Source of the DNA: Oceanococcus atlanticus
GTDB lineage: Bacteria > Pseudomonadota > Gammaproteobacteria > Nevskiales > Oceanococcaceae
Assembly (NCBI RefSeq): GCF_002088235.1
Contig: NZ_AQQV01000003.1
Location: 496,001-560,000, forward strand
Direction of reading: 5' to 3'
DNA: 64,000 nt
Shown: positions 46,436 through 54,373 of the stretch, piece after piece
Position numbering within the stretch: position 1 is the stretch's first letter
Layout: every line of letters starts with the position of its first letter
Translations under genes and position numbers: made by a program
The notes under the pieces: model-generated
What the model saw: only the letters and a program-made list of their open reading frames with translations
Database searches by the model: none
What the model was told of the DNA's origin: nothing

Positions 46436-47641
46436 TCAGGGCAATTGCTGCTCAATGGTTAAATCAAGTATTCCGTCTGGCGGCTCATTCAGGGTGACAC
46501 TGGCCTGCCAGTCACCCGATTGCGCCTGCGCCTGACCGCTACGACTGATTCGTGCAACCACCGTCCAGGCGTCAAAAGATGCCAAGCTGGTGTTTTCCAG
46601 CATGCGCATGCTGTCATCCAGCGTAACCCGGACCGGCCAGGATTGCGGCAAGGCTTGGCGCGACACCGCAAGCGGCATCGGCGGACCGTGCAATGCACGA
46701 ACGAATACAAATAATGTGGCGTCCTGCGCCACTTGCGATTGCGCCTCGGGCGCGAGTGCTATATCGATTTCGAAGCGGATGTCTTGAGCATCCACCTCAT
46801 CCGCAGATGCTGCGGGCTCAACACCAAACTCGGCGCGCAGCCAGGTGGCCATCTCATCCGGCAGATCGGGCAATGCGCGCAGACGCTCGATGTAGCGGGT
46901 CTGCGCAGCATCATCGCCGCGCTGGGCCGCCGCCAGCAGCGCATACCACAAGCCGCGCAAGTGCCCCGGCTCCAGGGCAAGCGCCTTGTCGATCAAACTC
47001 AGCGCTGCCGCATCGAGCTGTTGACCATTGGCCAGCCCCAGGGCTTCGGCCTGCGCCACAAGCAGGTCCGGATTGCCTTCGGCGGTCAATGCATTGGCTC
47101 GGGCGTAAGCCTGAGCCGCATCGGCATGCCGCCCCATAACGCTGTAGGACCGGCCCAACATCATCCAACCCTGCGGGTCATCCGGCTGCTCCTGTAGCCG
47201 CGCGTGCAAGGCGGTGACCAGCTCTTCCAGCGACGGCTGCTGATCCGCATCGACAGGTGGCGCCGCTGCGAAATGTTGGGCGCCATGACTCAACTGAAAA
47301 GTCAGTGCGGCCAGCGCGACCGGCACCGCGCACAATGCCAACTTTTGCACCAGCGACCAGCTTCGGTGTGCCCACTGCGACTGTTCCGGTGCAACCGCAT
47401 GCATCTCCGCGGCAAATGTTTGCTCAAGCTGAGCCAGCGCTTCGGCGTGCTGCTGTGCATTCAATTCCTCAGCCCTGGCACGCCGCTCAAGCGTTTCACG
47501 CTGCTGCTTGAACGCTTCCGCATTGAGTTTTCGGCGCTCTTGTAACTGAACACCGCGGGATCCGCGCTGACTCCCGACAACCAGCCAGAGCCCTGCCGCC
47601 AGAGCCAGTAACAGACCAGTGATCCACACCAATTCAATCAT
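46436..47641 (-). CDS. ccmI: Cytochrome c maturation protein CcmI
   Basis: A 401-residue apocytochrome c chaperone. There are two membrane helices (~3-22 and ~98-116) separated by a charged coiled-coil loop, then periplasmic TPR repeats (~130-270; WMMLGRSYSVMGRHADAAQAYARA) and a C-terminal beta domain. It is the last gene of the ccm operon, overlapping ccmH by 4 bases. Confidence 0.93.
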   Translation of the reverse strand: MIELVWITGLLLALAAGLWLVVGSQRGSRGVQLQERRKLNAEAFKQQRETLERRARAEELNAQQHAEALAQLEQTFAAEMHAVAPEQSQWAHRSWSLVQKLALCAVPVALAALTFQLSHGAQHFAAAPPVDADQQPSLEELVTALHARLQEQPDDPQGWMMLGRSYSVMGRHADAAQAYARANALTAEGNPDLLVAQAEALGLANGQQLDAAALSLIDKALALEPGHLRGLWYALLAAAQRGDDAAQTRYIERLRALPDLPDEMATWLRAEFGVEPAASADEVDAQDIRFEIDIALAPEAQSQVAQDATLFVFVRALHGPPMPLAVSRQALPQSWPVRVTLDDSMRMLENTSLASFDAWTVVARISRSGQAQAQSGDWQASVTLNEPPDGILDLTIEQQLP

Positions 47642-48075
47642 TGATCAATGTCTTTCAGCAGACGCTCGACATCTGCATGTGTCTGTTCTCTCTCACCTTC
47701 GGCAGCGCTTTGCATGAGCGCTGCCGTGCGCCGCATACGCAACACCATGGCGGCACCAACAAGCAGCATCAACAGCGGCCCCAGCCATAACAACCAGGTT
47801 GTGGGCTTGAACGGCGGGCGGTAAAGAACAAAATCGCCGTAGCGTGCCGTCATGTACTGCCGAATGTCTTTGTCGGACTTACCCGCTTCAATCATTTGCC
47901 GGGTTTGTGCACGCAAATCTTCGGCCAAAGGTGCCGCGGATTCCGCAATCGACTGGTTTTGGCAAACCAGGCAGCGCAGCTCGTCATTCAGTGCGCGCCA
48001 GCGGTTTTCGTCCTGGTCAGTCCAGGCGTGAGCCAACAACGGCAGCATGAAAAAAACCAAAGCGATGCGACGCAT
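47638..48075 (-). CDS. ccmH: Cytochrome c maturation protein CcmH
   Basis: A 145-residue thiol reductant for apocytochrome c. A signal peptide precedes the three-helix domain with the redox motif LRCLVCQNQS (Cys-x2-Cys), then one membrane helix (~103-123). It is the short form; the TPR part is encoded separately as ccmI. Confidence 0.95.
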   Translation of the reverse strand: MRRIALVFFMLPLLAHAWTDQDENRWRALNDELRCLVCQNQSIAESAAPLAEDLRAQTRQMIEAGKSDKDIRQYMTARYGDFVLYRPPFKPTTWLLWLGPLLMLLVGAAMVLRMRRTAALMQSAAEGEREQTHADVERLLKDIDQ

Positions 48076-48076
48076 G

Positions 48077-48610
48077 TCAGGACTCCGCCTTGAGCTGCTG
48101 CAACAGCGGCAACAGGTCCTGGTTGACGTAATCCCAGGTCAACGGCCCGATGCGCTTGGCCCGAATCACGCCGCGACGGTCGATCACGAACGTCTCCGGA
48201 ACGCCGTACACCCCCCAATCGATGCCGACCAGACCATCGTAATCACGCAATGAGGTGACATACGGATTGCCCCGCTGTTCAAGCCAGCGCTGCGCATCGC
48301 CGGCTTCATCTTTGTAGTTCAGCCCAATGATGCGCATGCCAGGCTGCTCGCTCAAAGCGTTCAAAATTCCGTGCTCAGCACGACACGCCACACACCAGCT
48401 GGCCCACACATTCAGCAGACTGACCTCACCTTCAAACAACGCCTGGGTTGCAAGCTGATCACCCCCCAGCACCGGCAAGCTGAACGCGGGTGCAGGCTTG
48501 CCTATCAACGGCGAGTCAACCTCGCGCGGATCCAGCGACAGACCGCGACCAAGGACCGCGATCAAGGCCAGTAGAACCAGCAATGGCACAGCCACCAGCA
48601 AACGCTTCAC
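48077..48610 (-). CDS. ccmG: Thiol:disulfide interchange protein CcmG/DsbE
   Basis: A 177-residue membrane-anchored thioredoxin-fold protein that reduces the haem-binding cysteines of apocytochrome c. The active site is WASWCVACRAEHG, and the cis-Pro loop reads YGVPETFVID. The N-terminal helix (~1-20) anchors it in the inner membrane. It overlaps ccmF by 4 bases. Confidence 0.96.
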   Translation of the reverse strand: MKRLLVAVPLLVLLALIAVLGRGLSLDPREVDSPLIGKPAPAFSLPVLGGDQLATQALFEGEVSLLNVWASWCVACRAEHGILNALSEQPGMRIIGLNYKDEAGDAQRWLEQRGNPYVTSLRDYDGLVGIDWGVYGVPETFVIDRRGVIRAKRIGPLTWDYVNQDLLPLLQQLKAES

Positions 48611-50568
48611 GCTGCAGCCCCGAGCTCGGCGGTGGACGCGGACGCCTGAAGCTTGCGCTCCATGCGATAGCGTCGATCTGTCGCCGCGACTCCGCCACCA
48701 ACTGCCATCAAAATTGCACCGAACCAGATCCAGCGTATGAACGGCTTCACATACAGCCGCACACTCCAGGCATCCTCGCCCAGCGGCTCGCCCAGAGAGA
48801 CATAAAGATCGCGAAACAATCCAATATCAATCGCCGACTCGGTCATGGGATTGTTGGGTTGCGAGTGGTAACGCCGTTTCTCCGGCTCCAGCACGGTCAG
48901 CTGTCGCCCGTGGGAATCGCGAATCTCAATCACCCCATGTTCGGCGCTGTAGTTCGGCCCTTCAAGGTGATCCGTCCCCTTGAACAACCATTCGTAACCA
49001 CCAAACGTAACCTGCTGGCCGGGGCGCATGGCCAGATCTTTCTCCGCGTCGGCCTGGCTGACCAAGCCAACGCCAATCGCGAAAATACCCAGGCCCAGAT
49101 GCGCCACACTCATGCCCAGAATGGATGCCGGCGGCAACCGCCCTTTGCGCAACCAGGCAAAAATTTCGGCCAGCGCCGTCACCGTGCACCACATCGCCAG
49201 CACACAGGCCACAAAAATACCCACCCCACGCACATCAGGTGTCATCAGCGGTAGGGCCAAGCCGCCAACCAATGCGACCAGCATGGCCACACGATTGGCG
49301 CGCACCGCTGCGCCCCAGTCAGCCTTCCACCAATTAACCCGCCAGGAAAACCCAACCAGCGCCAACATCGGCAGCATCAACGGCACGAACGTCGCGTTGA
49401 ACCAGGGTGGCCCCACCGACGGCTTGGGCAACCCCAAGGCATCAACCATGAGCGGATACAACGTGCCCAGCAGCACGCTGAATGCGGCCACCACCAGCAG
49501 CACGTTATTCACGAGCAGCAGGCCTTCACGTGAATTCAGGCGAATCGGTGCCTGCAGGCTCATGCTCGCCGCGCGCCAGGTGTACAGAGCCAGCGAGCCA
49601 CCAACCACAACACTGAAAAAGCCCAGAATGTAGACACCACGGGCCGGATCAGTAGCGAATGCGTGCACCGAAACCAGCACCCCTGAGCGCACCAGGAACG
49701 TGCCCAGCAGGCTCAACGCAAATGCGGCGATAGCCAGCAGAATGGTCCAACTCGCCAGCACGCGGCGCTTTTCGGTCGCCGCCAGGGAATGAATCAGTGC
49801 GGTGCCGACCAACCAGGGCATGAAAGACGCGTTCTCTACCGGATCCCAGAACCACCAGCCGCCCCAGCCCAGCTCGTTATAGGCCCACCACGAGCCCAGC
49901 ATGATGCCCAGCGTGAGGTAACTCCAGGCCCAGGTCGCCCACGGCCGGGTCCAGCGCAGCCATGCGGTATCAAGGCGTCCATGCAGCAAGGCCGCAATGG
50001 CGAACGCGAACGGCACCGTAAACCCGACGTAGCCCATGTACAGCATGGGTGGGTGTATCGCCAGACCGGGGTCCTGAAGTAGCGGATTCAGGTCACGCCC
50101 TTCCAGCGGCGCTGGCAGCAAGCGCTCGAACGGATTGGAGGTGAACAGGACAAACAGCAAAAAGCCCACCGTCACGCCCGCAATAACGGCCAACACCGTG
50201 GCACTGATCTCCAACGGCAGCTTGCGCGAACGTGATGCCACCGCCAGCCCCCAGCCTGTCAGCATCAGCAGCCACAACAGCAGTGAACCTTCATGGCCAC
50301 CCCACACCGCCGAAATCTTGTAAATCAACGGCAAGGCACTGTTGGATTGGTTCGCTACATAAGACAGCGAGAAATCATCCTGCAGGAAGGCCACCGTCAA
50401 CAAACAGAAGGCACAAAGAATCAGTACAAAGGATGCGCGCGCGGCCGGCAACGCCAGAACAAGCGACGCTGTGTTGCGCGAGCGCAACCCCCACAGGGGC
50501 ACCACGAACTGAATTAGCGACACGGCCAATGCCGTGGCCAGCGCAAAGTGACCCACGGCCGCGATCAT
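48607..50568 (-). CDS. ccmF: Cytochrome c haem lyase subunit CcmF
   Basis: A 653-residue polytopic haem-handling protein that attaches haem to apocytochrome c with CcmH and CcmI. The tryptophan-rich WWD domain is visible as NELGWGGWWFWDPVENASFM (~230-249). Conserved P-His regions and many membrane helices are present. It overlaps ccmE and ccmG. Confidence 0.97.
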   Translation of the reverse strand: MIAAVGHFALATALAVSLIQFVVPLWGLRSRNTASLVLALPAARASFVLILCAFCLLTVAFLQDDFSLSYVANQSNSALPLIYKISAVWGGHEGSLLLWLLMLTGWGLAVASRSRKLPLEISATVLAVIAGVTVGFLLFVLFTSNPFERLLPAPLEGRDLNPLLQDPGLAIHPPMLYMGYVGFTVPFAFAIAALLHGRLDTAWLRWTRPWATWAWSYLTLGIMLGSWWAYNELGWGGWWFWDPVENASFMPWLVGTALIHSLAATEKRRVLASWTILLAIAAFALSLLGTFLVRSGVLVSVHAFATDPARGVYILGFFSVVVGGSLALYTWRAASMSLQAPIRLNSREGLLLVNNVLLVVAAFSVLLGTLYPLMVDALGLPKPSVGPPWFNATFVPLMLPMLALVGFSWRVNWWKADWGAAVRANRVAMLVALVGGLALPLMTPDVRGVGIFVACVLAMWCTVTALAEIFAWLRKGRLPPASILGMSVAHLGLGIFAIGVGLVSQADAEKDLAMRPGQQVTFGGYEWLFKGTDHLEGPNYSAEHGVIEIRDSHGRQLTVLEPEKRRYHSQPNNPMTESAIDIGLFRDLYVSLGEPLGEDAWSVRLYVKPFIRWIWFGAILMAVGGGVAATDRRYRMERKLQASASTAELGAAA

Positions 50569-51026
50569 GAACGCTCCAGCGATTTGAATGGCGCGCAGCT
50601 GTGGCCGGTGCCATCGGCGCCGAGCTTCTCAGCCAGTTCCGGCGGCATGTAGTTTTCGTCATGCTTGGCAAGGACTTCGTCGGCAACGAACAGCCCGTTT
50701 TGCAGTCGCCCGGTCGCCACAATGCCCTGCCCCTCACGGAACAGATCCGGCAGGATGCCTTCATAGCTGACCGGCACGGCGTGCTCACAGTCCGCCATAC
50801 GGAAATCAACCCTCAGACTGGCCGGCTCGCGCTGCACACTGCCGGGCACCACCAGCCCGCCGAGACGAATGCGCGCCTGCGGCGGCACATCACCGTTGAC
50901 CACCTCCGTTGCGCTGTAAAAATACATCAGGTTTTCGCGAAAAACCTGGCTGGCCATGGCCACGATTGCCGCGACCATCACCACCAAACCCAACACCATA
51001 AAGGTGCGTCTTTGTCGTCTTGTCAT
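50565..51026 (-). CDS. ccmE: Haem chaperone CcmE
   Basis: A 153-residue periplasmic haem chaperone with an N-terminal anchor (~8-27) and an OB fold. His122 in KHDENYMPPE is the covalent haem attachment site and Tyr126 the axial ligand. ATG 51026 overlaps the ccmD stop; the longer open frame upstream covers ccmD and is not used. Confidence 0.96.
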   Translation of the reverse strand: MTRRQRRTFMVLGLVVMVAAIVAMASQVFRENLMYFYSATEVVNGDVPPQARIRLGGLVVPGSVQREPASLRVDFRMADCEHAVPVSYEGILPDLFREGQGIVATGRLQNGLFVADEVLAKHDENYMPPELAEKLGADGTGHSCAPFKSLERS

Positions 51027-51187
51027 TGAATTTCGTTGCGCCCCCGGCGTTCTCGCACAATCGCCTGGCGAATTCGACGCCCGCGCCACAGCGCGGTTCC
51101 CCAAGCCCCAAACAAGACCGCCAGAAATACCGCGTAACTGGGCCATAGATAGACGGCATAACCGCCCATGGCGAAGAACTCACTCAT
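51023..51187 (-). CDS. ccmD: Haem exporter protein CcmD
   Basis: A 54-residue membrane protein found by translating the ccmC-ccmE junction: it begins MSEFFAMGGYAVYLWPSYAV, has one helix (~10-32), then a basic tail ending RGRNEIQ. The start overlaps the ccmC stop and the stop overlaps the ccmE start, both ATGA. CcmD promotes release of haem-loaded CcmE from CcmABC. Confidence 0.93.
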   Translation of the reverse strand: MSEFFAMGGYAVYLWPSYAVFLAVLFGAWGTALWRGRRIRQAIVRERRGRNEIQ

Positions 51188-51924
51188 TGTTCCGCCTCAA
51201 CAATTTCCCCGACCCAGCGGCTGTGCCGTTCGCGCCACAGCAAGGTCGCGCGCATGCGCACCAGCACGATGGTGCCGAATAACAGCGTGCTGGCCAGCGT
51301 CAACTCCAGCAGCGGCACCAGCATGCGCATATCCATGGATGGCGAATCAAATTTACTCACCGTGGGGCCCTGGTGCAGCGTGTTCCACCACTCGACCGAG
51401 TAGTGCACGATCGGCACGTTGACCGCCCCAACCAGGGCGAGCAGCGCACAGGCCCGAGCAGCTTGGCGTTTGTCTTCGATAGCCTGATCAAGAGCCAGCA
51501 CGCCCAGATACAGGAACAGCAAAATCAGTTCGGAGGTCAACCGCGCATCCCACACCCAGTAGGTTCCCCACATCGGCTTGCCCCACAGCATGCCGGTGAT
51601 CAGCGCTGCCGCAGTAAAGCCCGCCCCGGGTATGGCTGCGTCAATGATGTAGACCTCGGCCACCTTCATGCGCCAGATCAGTGCCACCACCGCGGCCACA
51701 GCCATGGAGGTGTATATGAACAATGACAACCAGGCAGCCGGCACATGCACGAAAATCATGCGGTAGCCCTGGCCTTGCTGATAATCCACCGGCGCCGCCC
51801 ACAGGGCGCCGTAAAGGCCGTGCAGCAGCAGCAACAGACCAGGAATAGCGAGCAACCAGGCCAGACGCCCGGCAAACGGATAAAAGGTCGGGCCGGAGCC
51901 AAGCCTGTGAAACCAAAGCCACAT
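51184..51924 (-). CDS. ccmC: Haem exporter permease CcmC
   Basis: A 246-residue protein with six membrane helices and the WWD haem-handling motif (WGTYWVWDARLTSELIL, ~120-136). It loads haem onto CcmE. Starts 5 bases after ccmB. Confidence 0.97.
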   Translation of the reverse strand: MWLWFHRLGSGPTFYPFAGRLAWLLAIPGLLLLLHGLYGALWAAPVDYQQGQGYRMIFVHVPAAWLSLFIYTSMAVAAVVALIWRMKVAEVYIIDAAIPGAGFTAAALITGMLWGKPMWGTYWVWDARLTSELILLFLYLGVLALDQAIEDKRQAARACALLALVGAVNVPIVHYSVEWWNTLHQGPTVSKFDSPSMDMRMLVPLLELTLASTLLFGTIVLVRMRATLLWRERHSRWVGEIVEAEQ

Positions 51925-51929
51925 AGAGA

Positions 51930-52601
51930 TCAGGAGGATTCGCTTGCGATCTTAAGAGCCGCGGCGCTGGCCCAAGGAGCAAGAAACATGGCCGCGACGA
52001 GCATACAAGCGAGCAAGTATAACTGACCGGTGATGGGCAATCCGTCGTGTGCAGCAACCCCGCAGCCCGCGCCAAAAATCAGCACCGGCACATACAACGG
52101 CAACATCAACAAACTGGTCAGCAAACCACCTCGTCCCATGCCGGCTGTCAGCCCTGCCCCAATGCCCCCAAGCAGCACCAGCACCGGCGTGCCAAGCAGC
52201 AAGCCATAGAGGACCGCCCAGACCTGCTCGGCGGGAAAATACAAAGCACGACTCATCGGCCAGGCCAACAAAACCACCGGCAAGCCGGTGAACAACCAAT
52301 GCACCAGGGCTTTGATAAACAGCACCAATGGCATGGGCCACGCCGAGAGCAGCATGGCGTCCACCCAGCCCTCCGCCATTTCCTGGCGATACAAAGCTTC
52401 CAGACCAAAAATGCACGCGGTCAACGCGCCAGCCCAAATCACCGCCGGCGCATAGCGCGCCAGATGCTCCGGTGAGGGCACGCCACCCAGAGGAAACAGC
52501 AGGCAGATCAGACAGAAAATCAGCGGCGCCTGCAGGGCATCGCCCCGGCGGCGCCAGTAGCGCTGCAATTCACGCCGCAACAACGCCGTCAGGCCGCGCA
52601 T
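51930..52601 (-). CDS. ccmB: Haem exporter permease CcmB
   Basis: A 223-residue polytopic permease. The N-terminal LLRRELQRYWRRRGDALQ and the FGLEALYRQEMAEGWVDAMLL stretch (in part) are family signatures. It partners CcmA; the start overlaps the ccmA stop by 13 bases. Confidence 0.96.
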   Translation of the reverse strand: MRGLTALLRRELQRYWRRRGDALQAPLIFCLICLLFPLGGVPSPEHLARYAPAVIWAGALTACIFGLEALYRQEMAEGWVDAMLLSAWPMPLVLFIKALVHWLFTGLPVVLLAWPMSRALYFPAEQVWAVLYGLLLGTPVLVLLGGIGAGLTAGMGRGGLLTSLLMLPLYVPVLIFGAGCGVAAHDGLPITGQLYLLACMLVAAMFLAPWASAAALKIASESS

Positions 52602-53218
52602 GCACCCTCCAGCGTCTCGATCCGTGGCGGCCTAGCCAACGGCAGCTCATCATGGCTCGCAAACACGCACACGCCACCCTGCGCACGATGGGCTTCGATC
52701 AGAGCCGACAAGCGTGCACGGTTGGTGTCATCCAGGCCGTTGGCCGGCTCATCAAGCAACCAGACCACGGCGTTTTCCAGCAACAGACGGGCCATGCCCA
52801 CGCGCTTTTTCTGTCCGGTCGACAACTGGCCAACCCGCCGCGCGAGCAGCGGCGCAAGCTCAAGGGCATCGATTGCAACAGCGGTTTGTGTCGCGCAGGT
52901 GTCGGCGATGTAACGCAGATTGTCGGCGACACTCAGATCGCGACTCAGACCAAGTCGCTCATCAAGAAAGCCAATCGCTTGCCGAGATTCATCCATGCGG
53001 CTGGCAAAGCCTTGGCCACGCCAACTGAGACGGCCTGTTTCGGGCGTCACCAAGCCCGCCAGTATGCGCAGCAAGGTCGTTTTGCCACGCCCATTGGGCG
53101 CGCGCAGCCACAGCACGTCCGCCGCATGCAGCTGCAATGAATAACCGTTGAAGAGTTCGCGCTCGCCGCGCCGCAACCACAGATTTGTGGCGCTAAGAAT
53201 CGCCTCAGACATACTCAA
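52589..53218 (-). CDS. ccmA: Haem exporter ATP-binding protein CcmA
   Basis: A 209-residue ABC ATPase. Walker A is PNGRGKTTLL, the signature motif is LSTGQKKRVGMARLL, and Walker B is VVWLLDEPANGLD. It energises the CcmABCD complex. It is the first gene of the ccm operon, downstream of three tRNA genes. Confidence 0.97.
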   Translation of the reverse strand: MSMSEAILSATNLWLRRGERELFNGYSLQLHAADVLWLRAPNGRGKTTLLRILAGLVTPETGRLSWRGQGFASRMDESRQAIGFLDERLGLSRDLSVADNLRYIADTCATQTAVAIDALELAPLLARRVGQLSTGQKKRVGMARLLLENAVVWLLDEPANGLDDTNRARLSALIEAHRAQGGVCVFASHDELPLARPPRIETLEGACAA

Positions 53219-53317
53219 CCCCAGCCTGACGTCGAGCGATACCGCCGAGTCGCGTGATGGACAAATCCGAAGGCGGGTTCAGCGGCAAAGTGAGGGCGAT
53301 CTGGGCACGGACGAAAC

Positions 53318-53405
53318 TGGTGCCCGAGGCCGGAATCGAACCGGCACGGCCGCAATGGCCGGCGGATTTTAAGTCCGCTGCGTCTACCAATTCCGCCACC
53401 CGGGC
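53318..53405 (-). tRNA. tRNA-Leu (anticodon TAA)
   Basis: An 88-base class II tRNA with encoded CCA and a long variable arm. The acceptor strand GCCCGGG pairs with CTCGGGC, and the anticodon stem GCGGA/TCCGC encloses loop CTTAAAA, giving anticodon TAA. It is last in the Gly-Cys-Leu cluster. Confidence 0.97.
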
Positions 53406-53419
53406 CATGCACGATTGAA

Positions 53420-53493
53420 TGGAGGCTAGGACCGGAATCGAACCGGTGTACACGGCTTTGCAGGCCGTTGTATAACCACTCTACCACCTAGCC
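53420..53493 (-). tRNA. tRNA-Cys (anticodon GCA)
   Basis: A 74-base tRNA with encoded CCA. The acceptor stem starts GGCTAGG and ends CCTAGCC before the discriminator T; the anticodon loop CTGCAAA gives GCA. It lies 14 bases upstream of tRNA-Leu. Confidence 0.97.
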
Positions 53494-53508
53494 ATTGTGC
53501 TGATCATA

Positions 53509-53533
53509 CAAAAAACCCCGGATGAACCGGGGT
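53509..53533 (-). terminator. Hairpin with T-run between tRNA-Gly and tRNA-Cys
   Basis: On the minus strand ACCCCGG, a 5-base loop and CCGGGGT form a 7-bp GC-rich stem followed by a run of T, the form of an intrinsic terminator. It lies inside the Gly-Cys-Leu tRNA cluster rather than at its end, so it may reduce read-through to Cys and Leu. Confidence 0.75.
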
Positions 53534-53576
53534 CAGATGTCGCGGAAGCTCCGACAACGCATCGGACCGCAGTAAC

Positions 53577-53652
53577 TGGAGCGGGAAACGAGATTCGAAC
53601 TCGCGACCTCAACCTTGGCAAGGTTGCGCTCTACCAACTGAGCTATTCCCGC
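53577..53652 (-). tRNA. tRNA-Gly (anticodon GCC)
   Basis: A 76-base tRNA with encoded CCA. It starts GCGGGAATAGCTCAG; the anticodon loop TTGCCAA gives GCC, and the T arm has GTTCGAATC. It is the first tRNA of the cluster. Confidence 0.97.
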
Positions 53653-53752
53653 ATCTGGGTCTATTTTACGTCATTTTGATGACGCCCGGAAACCCTTCCG
53701 GATTCACTGACTTGCAGTGGCTTGAAGCCGCTGCCTCAGCGAGGAAGGCGGC

Positions 53753-53780
53753 ATTTTAGGGGTTTTTCTGTGGGTGTCAA
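53753..53780 (-). promoter_or_regulatory. Strong promoter for the Gly-Cys-Leu tRNA cluster
   Basis: On the minus strand, just past the pgsA stop, a consensus TTGACA, a 16-base spacer and TAAAAT are followed by GCCGCC. The consensus -35 and GC-rich discriminator fit a stringently controlled stable-RNA promoter. The leader to tRNA-Gly would be about 95 bases and contains short hairpins. Confidence 0.75.
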
Positions 53781-53807
53781 CCCAAGCCGGAATTGGCCCC
53801 GTGATGG

Positions 53808-54368
53808 TCAGTCGGCTTGCGACAACAAAGGCCATGCGGCGCGCAAATACACAGCCATCGACCACAGGGTCAAAACGCTGGCAATCAGCAGTAAAGCGTA
53901 GCCCAGATCGTAGACCGGCAAGTTGAAAGTGGACTCTTCCCACAGCAGCATGGAAATGGCCGTCATCTGCGTGCCGGTCTTGAGTTTGCCGATACCGCGC
54001 ACCGCCACACTGGCGCGCTGACCAAGCTCTGCCATCCACTCGCGCAGGGCGGAAATAGTGATCTCGCGCCCGATGATCACGGCCACCGGCAGCAGCATGG
54101 CCACGCCTGGATCATTTTGAAGCAGCACCACCAGCGCTGTCGCCACAATCAGCTTGTCGGCCACCGGATCCAGGAATGCGCCGAAGTTGGACATGGCATT
54201 CAAGCGTCGGGCGAGGTAGCCGTCCAACCAGTCGGTAATTGCGGCCAGGATGAAGATGATCGCGGCAACAATCGTGTTGTGCTGAAAATCGAGATAGTAG
54301 ACGAGCACCAGCAAGGGGATCGCCAGCACGCGCAGCAGCGTCAGTTGCGTCGGCAAAGTCAGGCGCAA
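53808..54368 (-). CDS. pgsA: CDP-diacylglycerol-glycerol-3-phosphate 3-phosphatidyltransferase
   Basis: A 186-residue membrane enzyme that makes phosphatidylglycerophosphate for anionic phospholipids. The CDP-alcohol phosphotransferase motif D-x2-DG-x2-AR-x8-G-x3-D-x3-D is complete (ITDWLDGYLARRLNAMSNFG then FLDPVADK, ~41-70). It lies 5 bases after uvrC, in the conserved gacA-uvrC-pgsA order. Confidence 0.97.
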   Translation of the reverse strand: MRLTLPTQLTLLRVLAIPLLVLVYYLDFQHNTIVAAIIFILAAITDWLDGYLARRLNAMSNFGAFLDPVADKLIVATALVVLLQNDPGVAMLLPVAVIIGREITISALREWMAELGQRASVAVRGIGKLKTGTQMTAISMLLWEESTFNLPVYDLGYALLLIASVLTLWSMAVYLRAAWPLLSQAD

Positions 54369-54373
54369 AACAG

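Noticed and set aside
51027-51146. N-terminal extension of ccmE
   Set aside because: This stretch encodes CcmD in another frame; the ATG at 51026 gives the normal CcmE N-terminus.
53663-53668. TAAAAT as a promoter -10 next to tRNA-Gly
   Set aside because: It would start transcription within a few bases of the mature tRNA and has no -35; the TTGACA/TAAAAT pair at 53753-53780 is far better.
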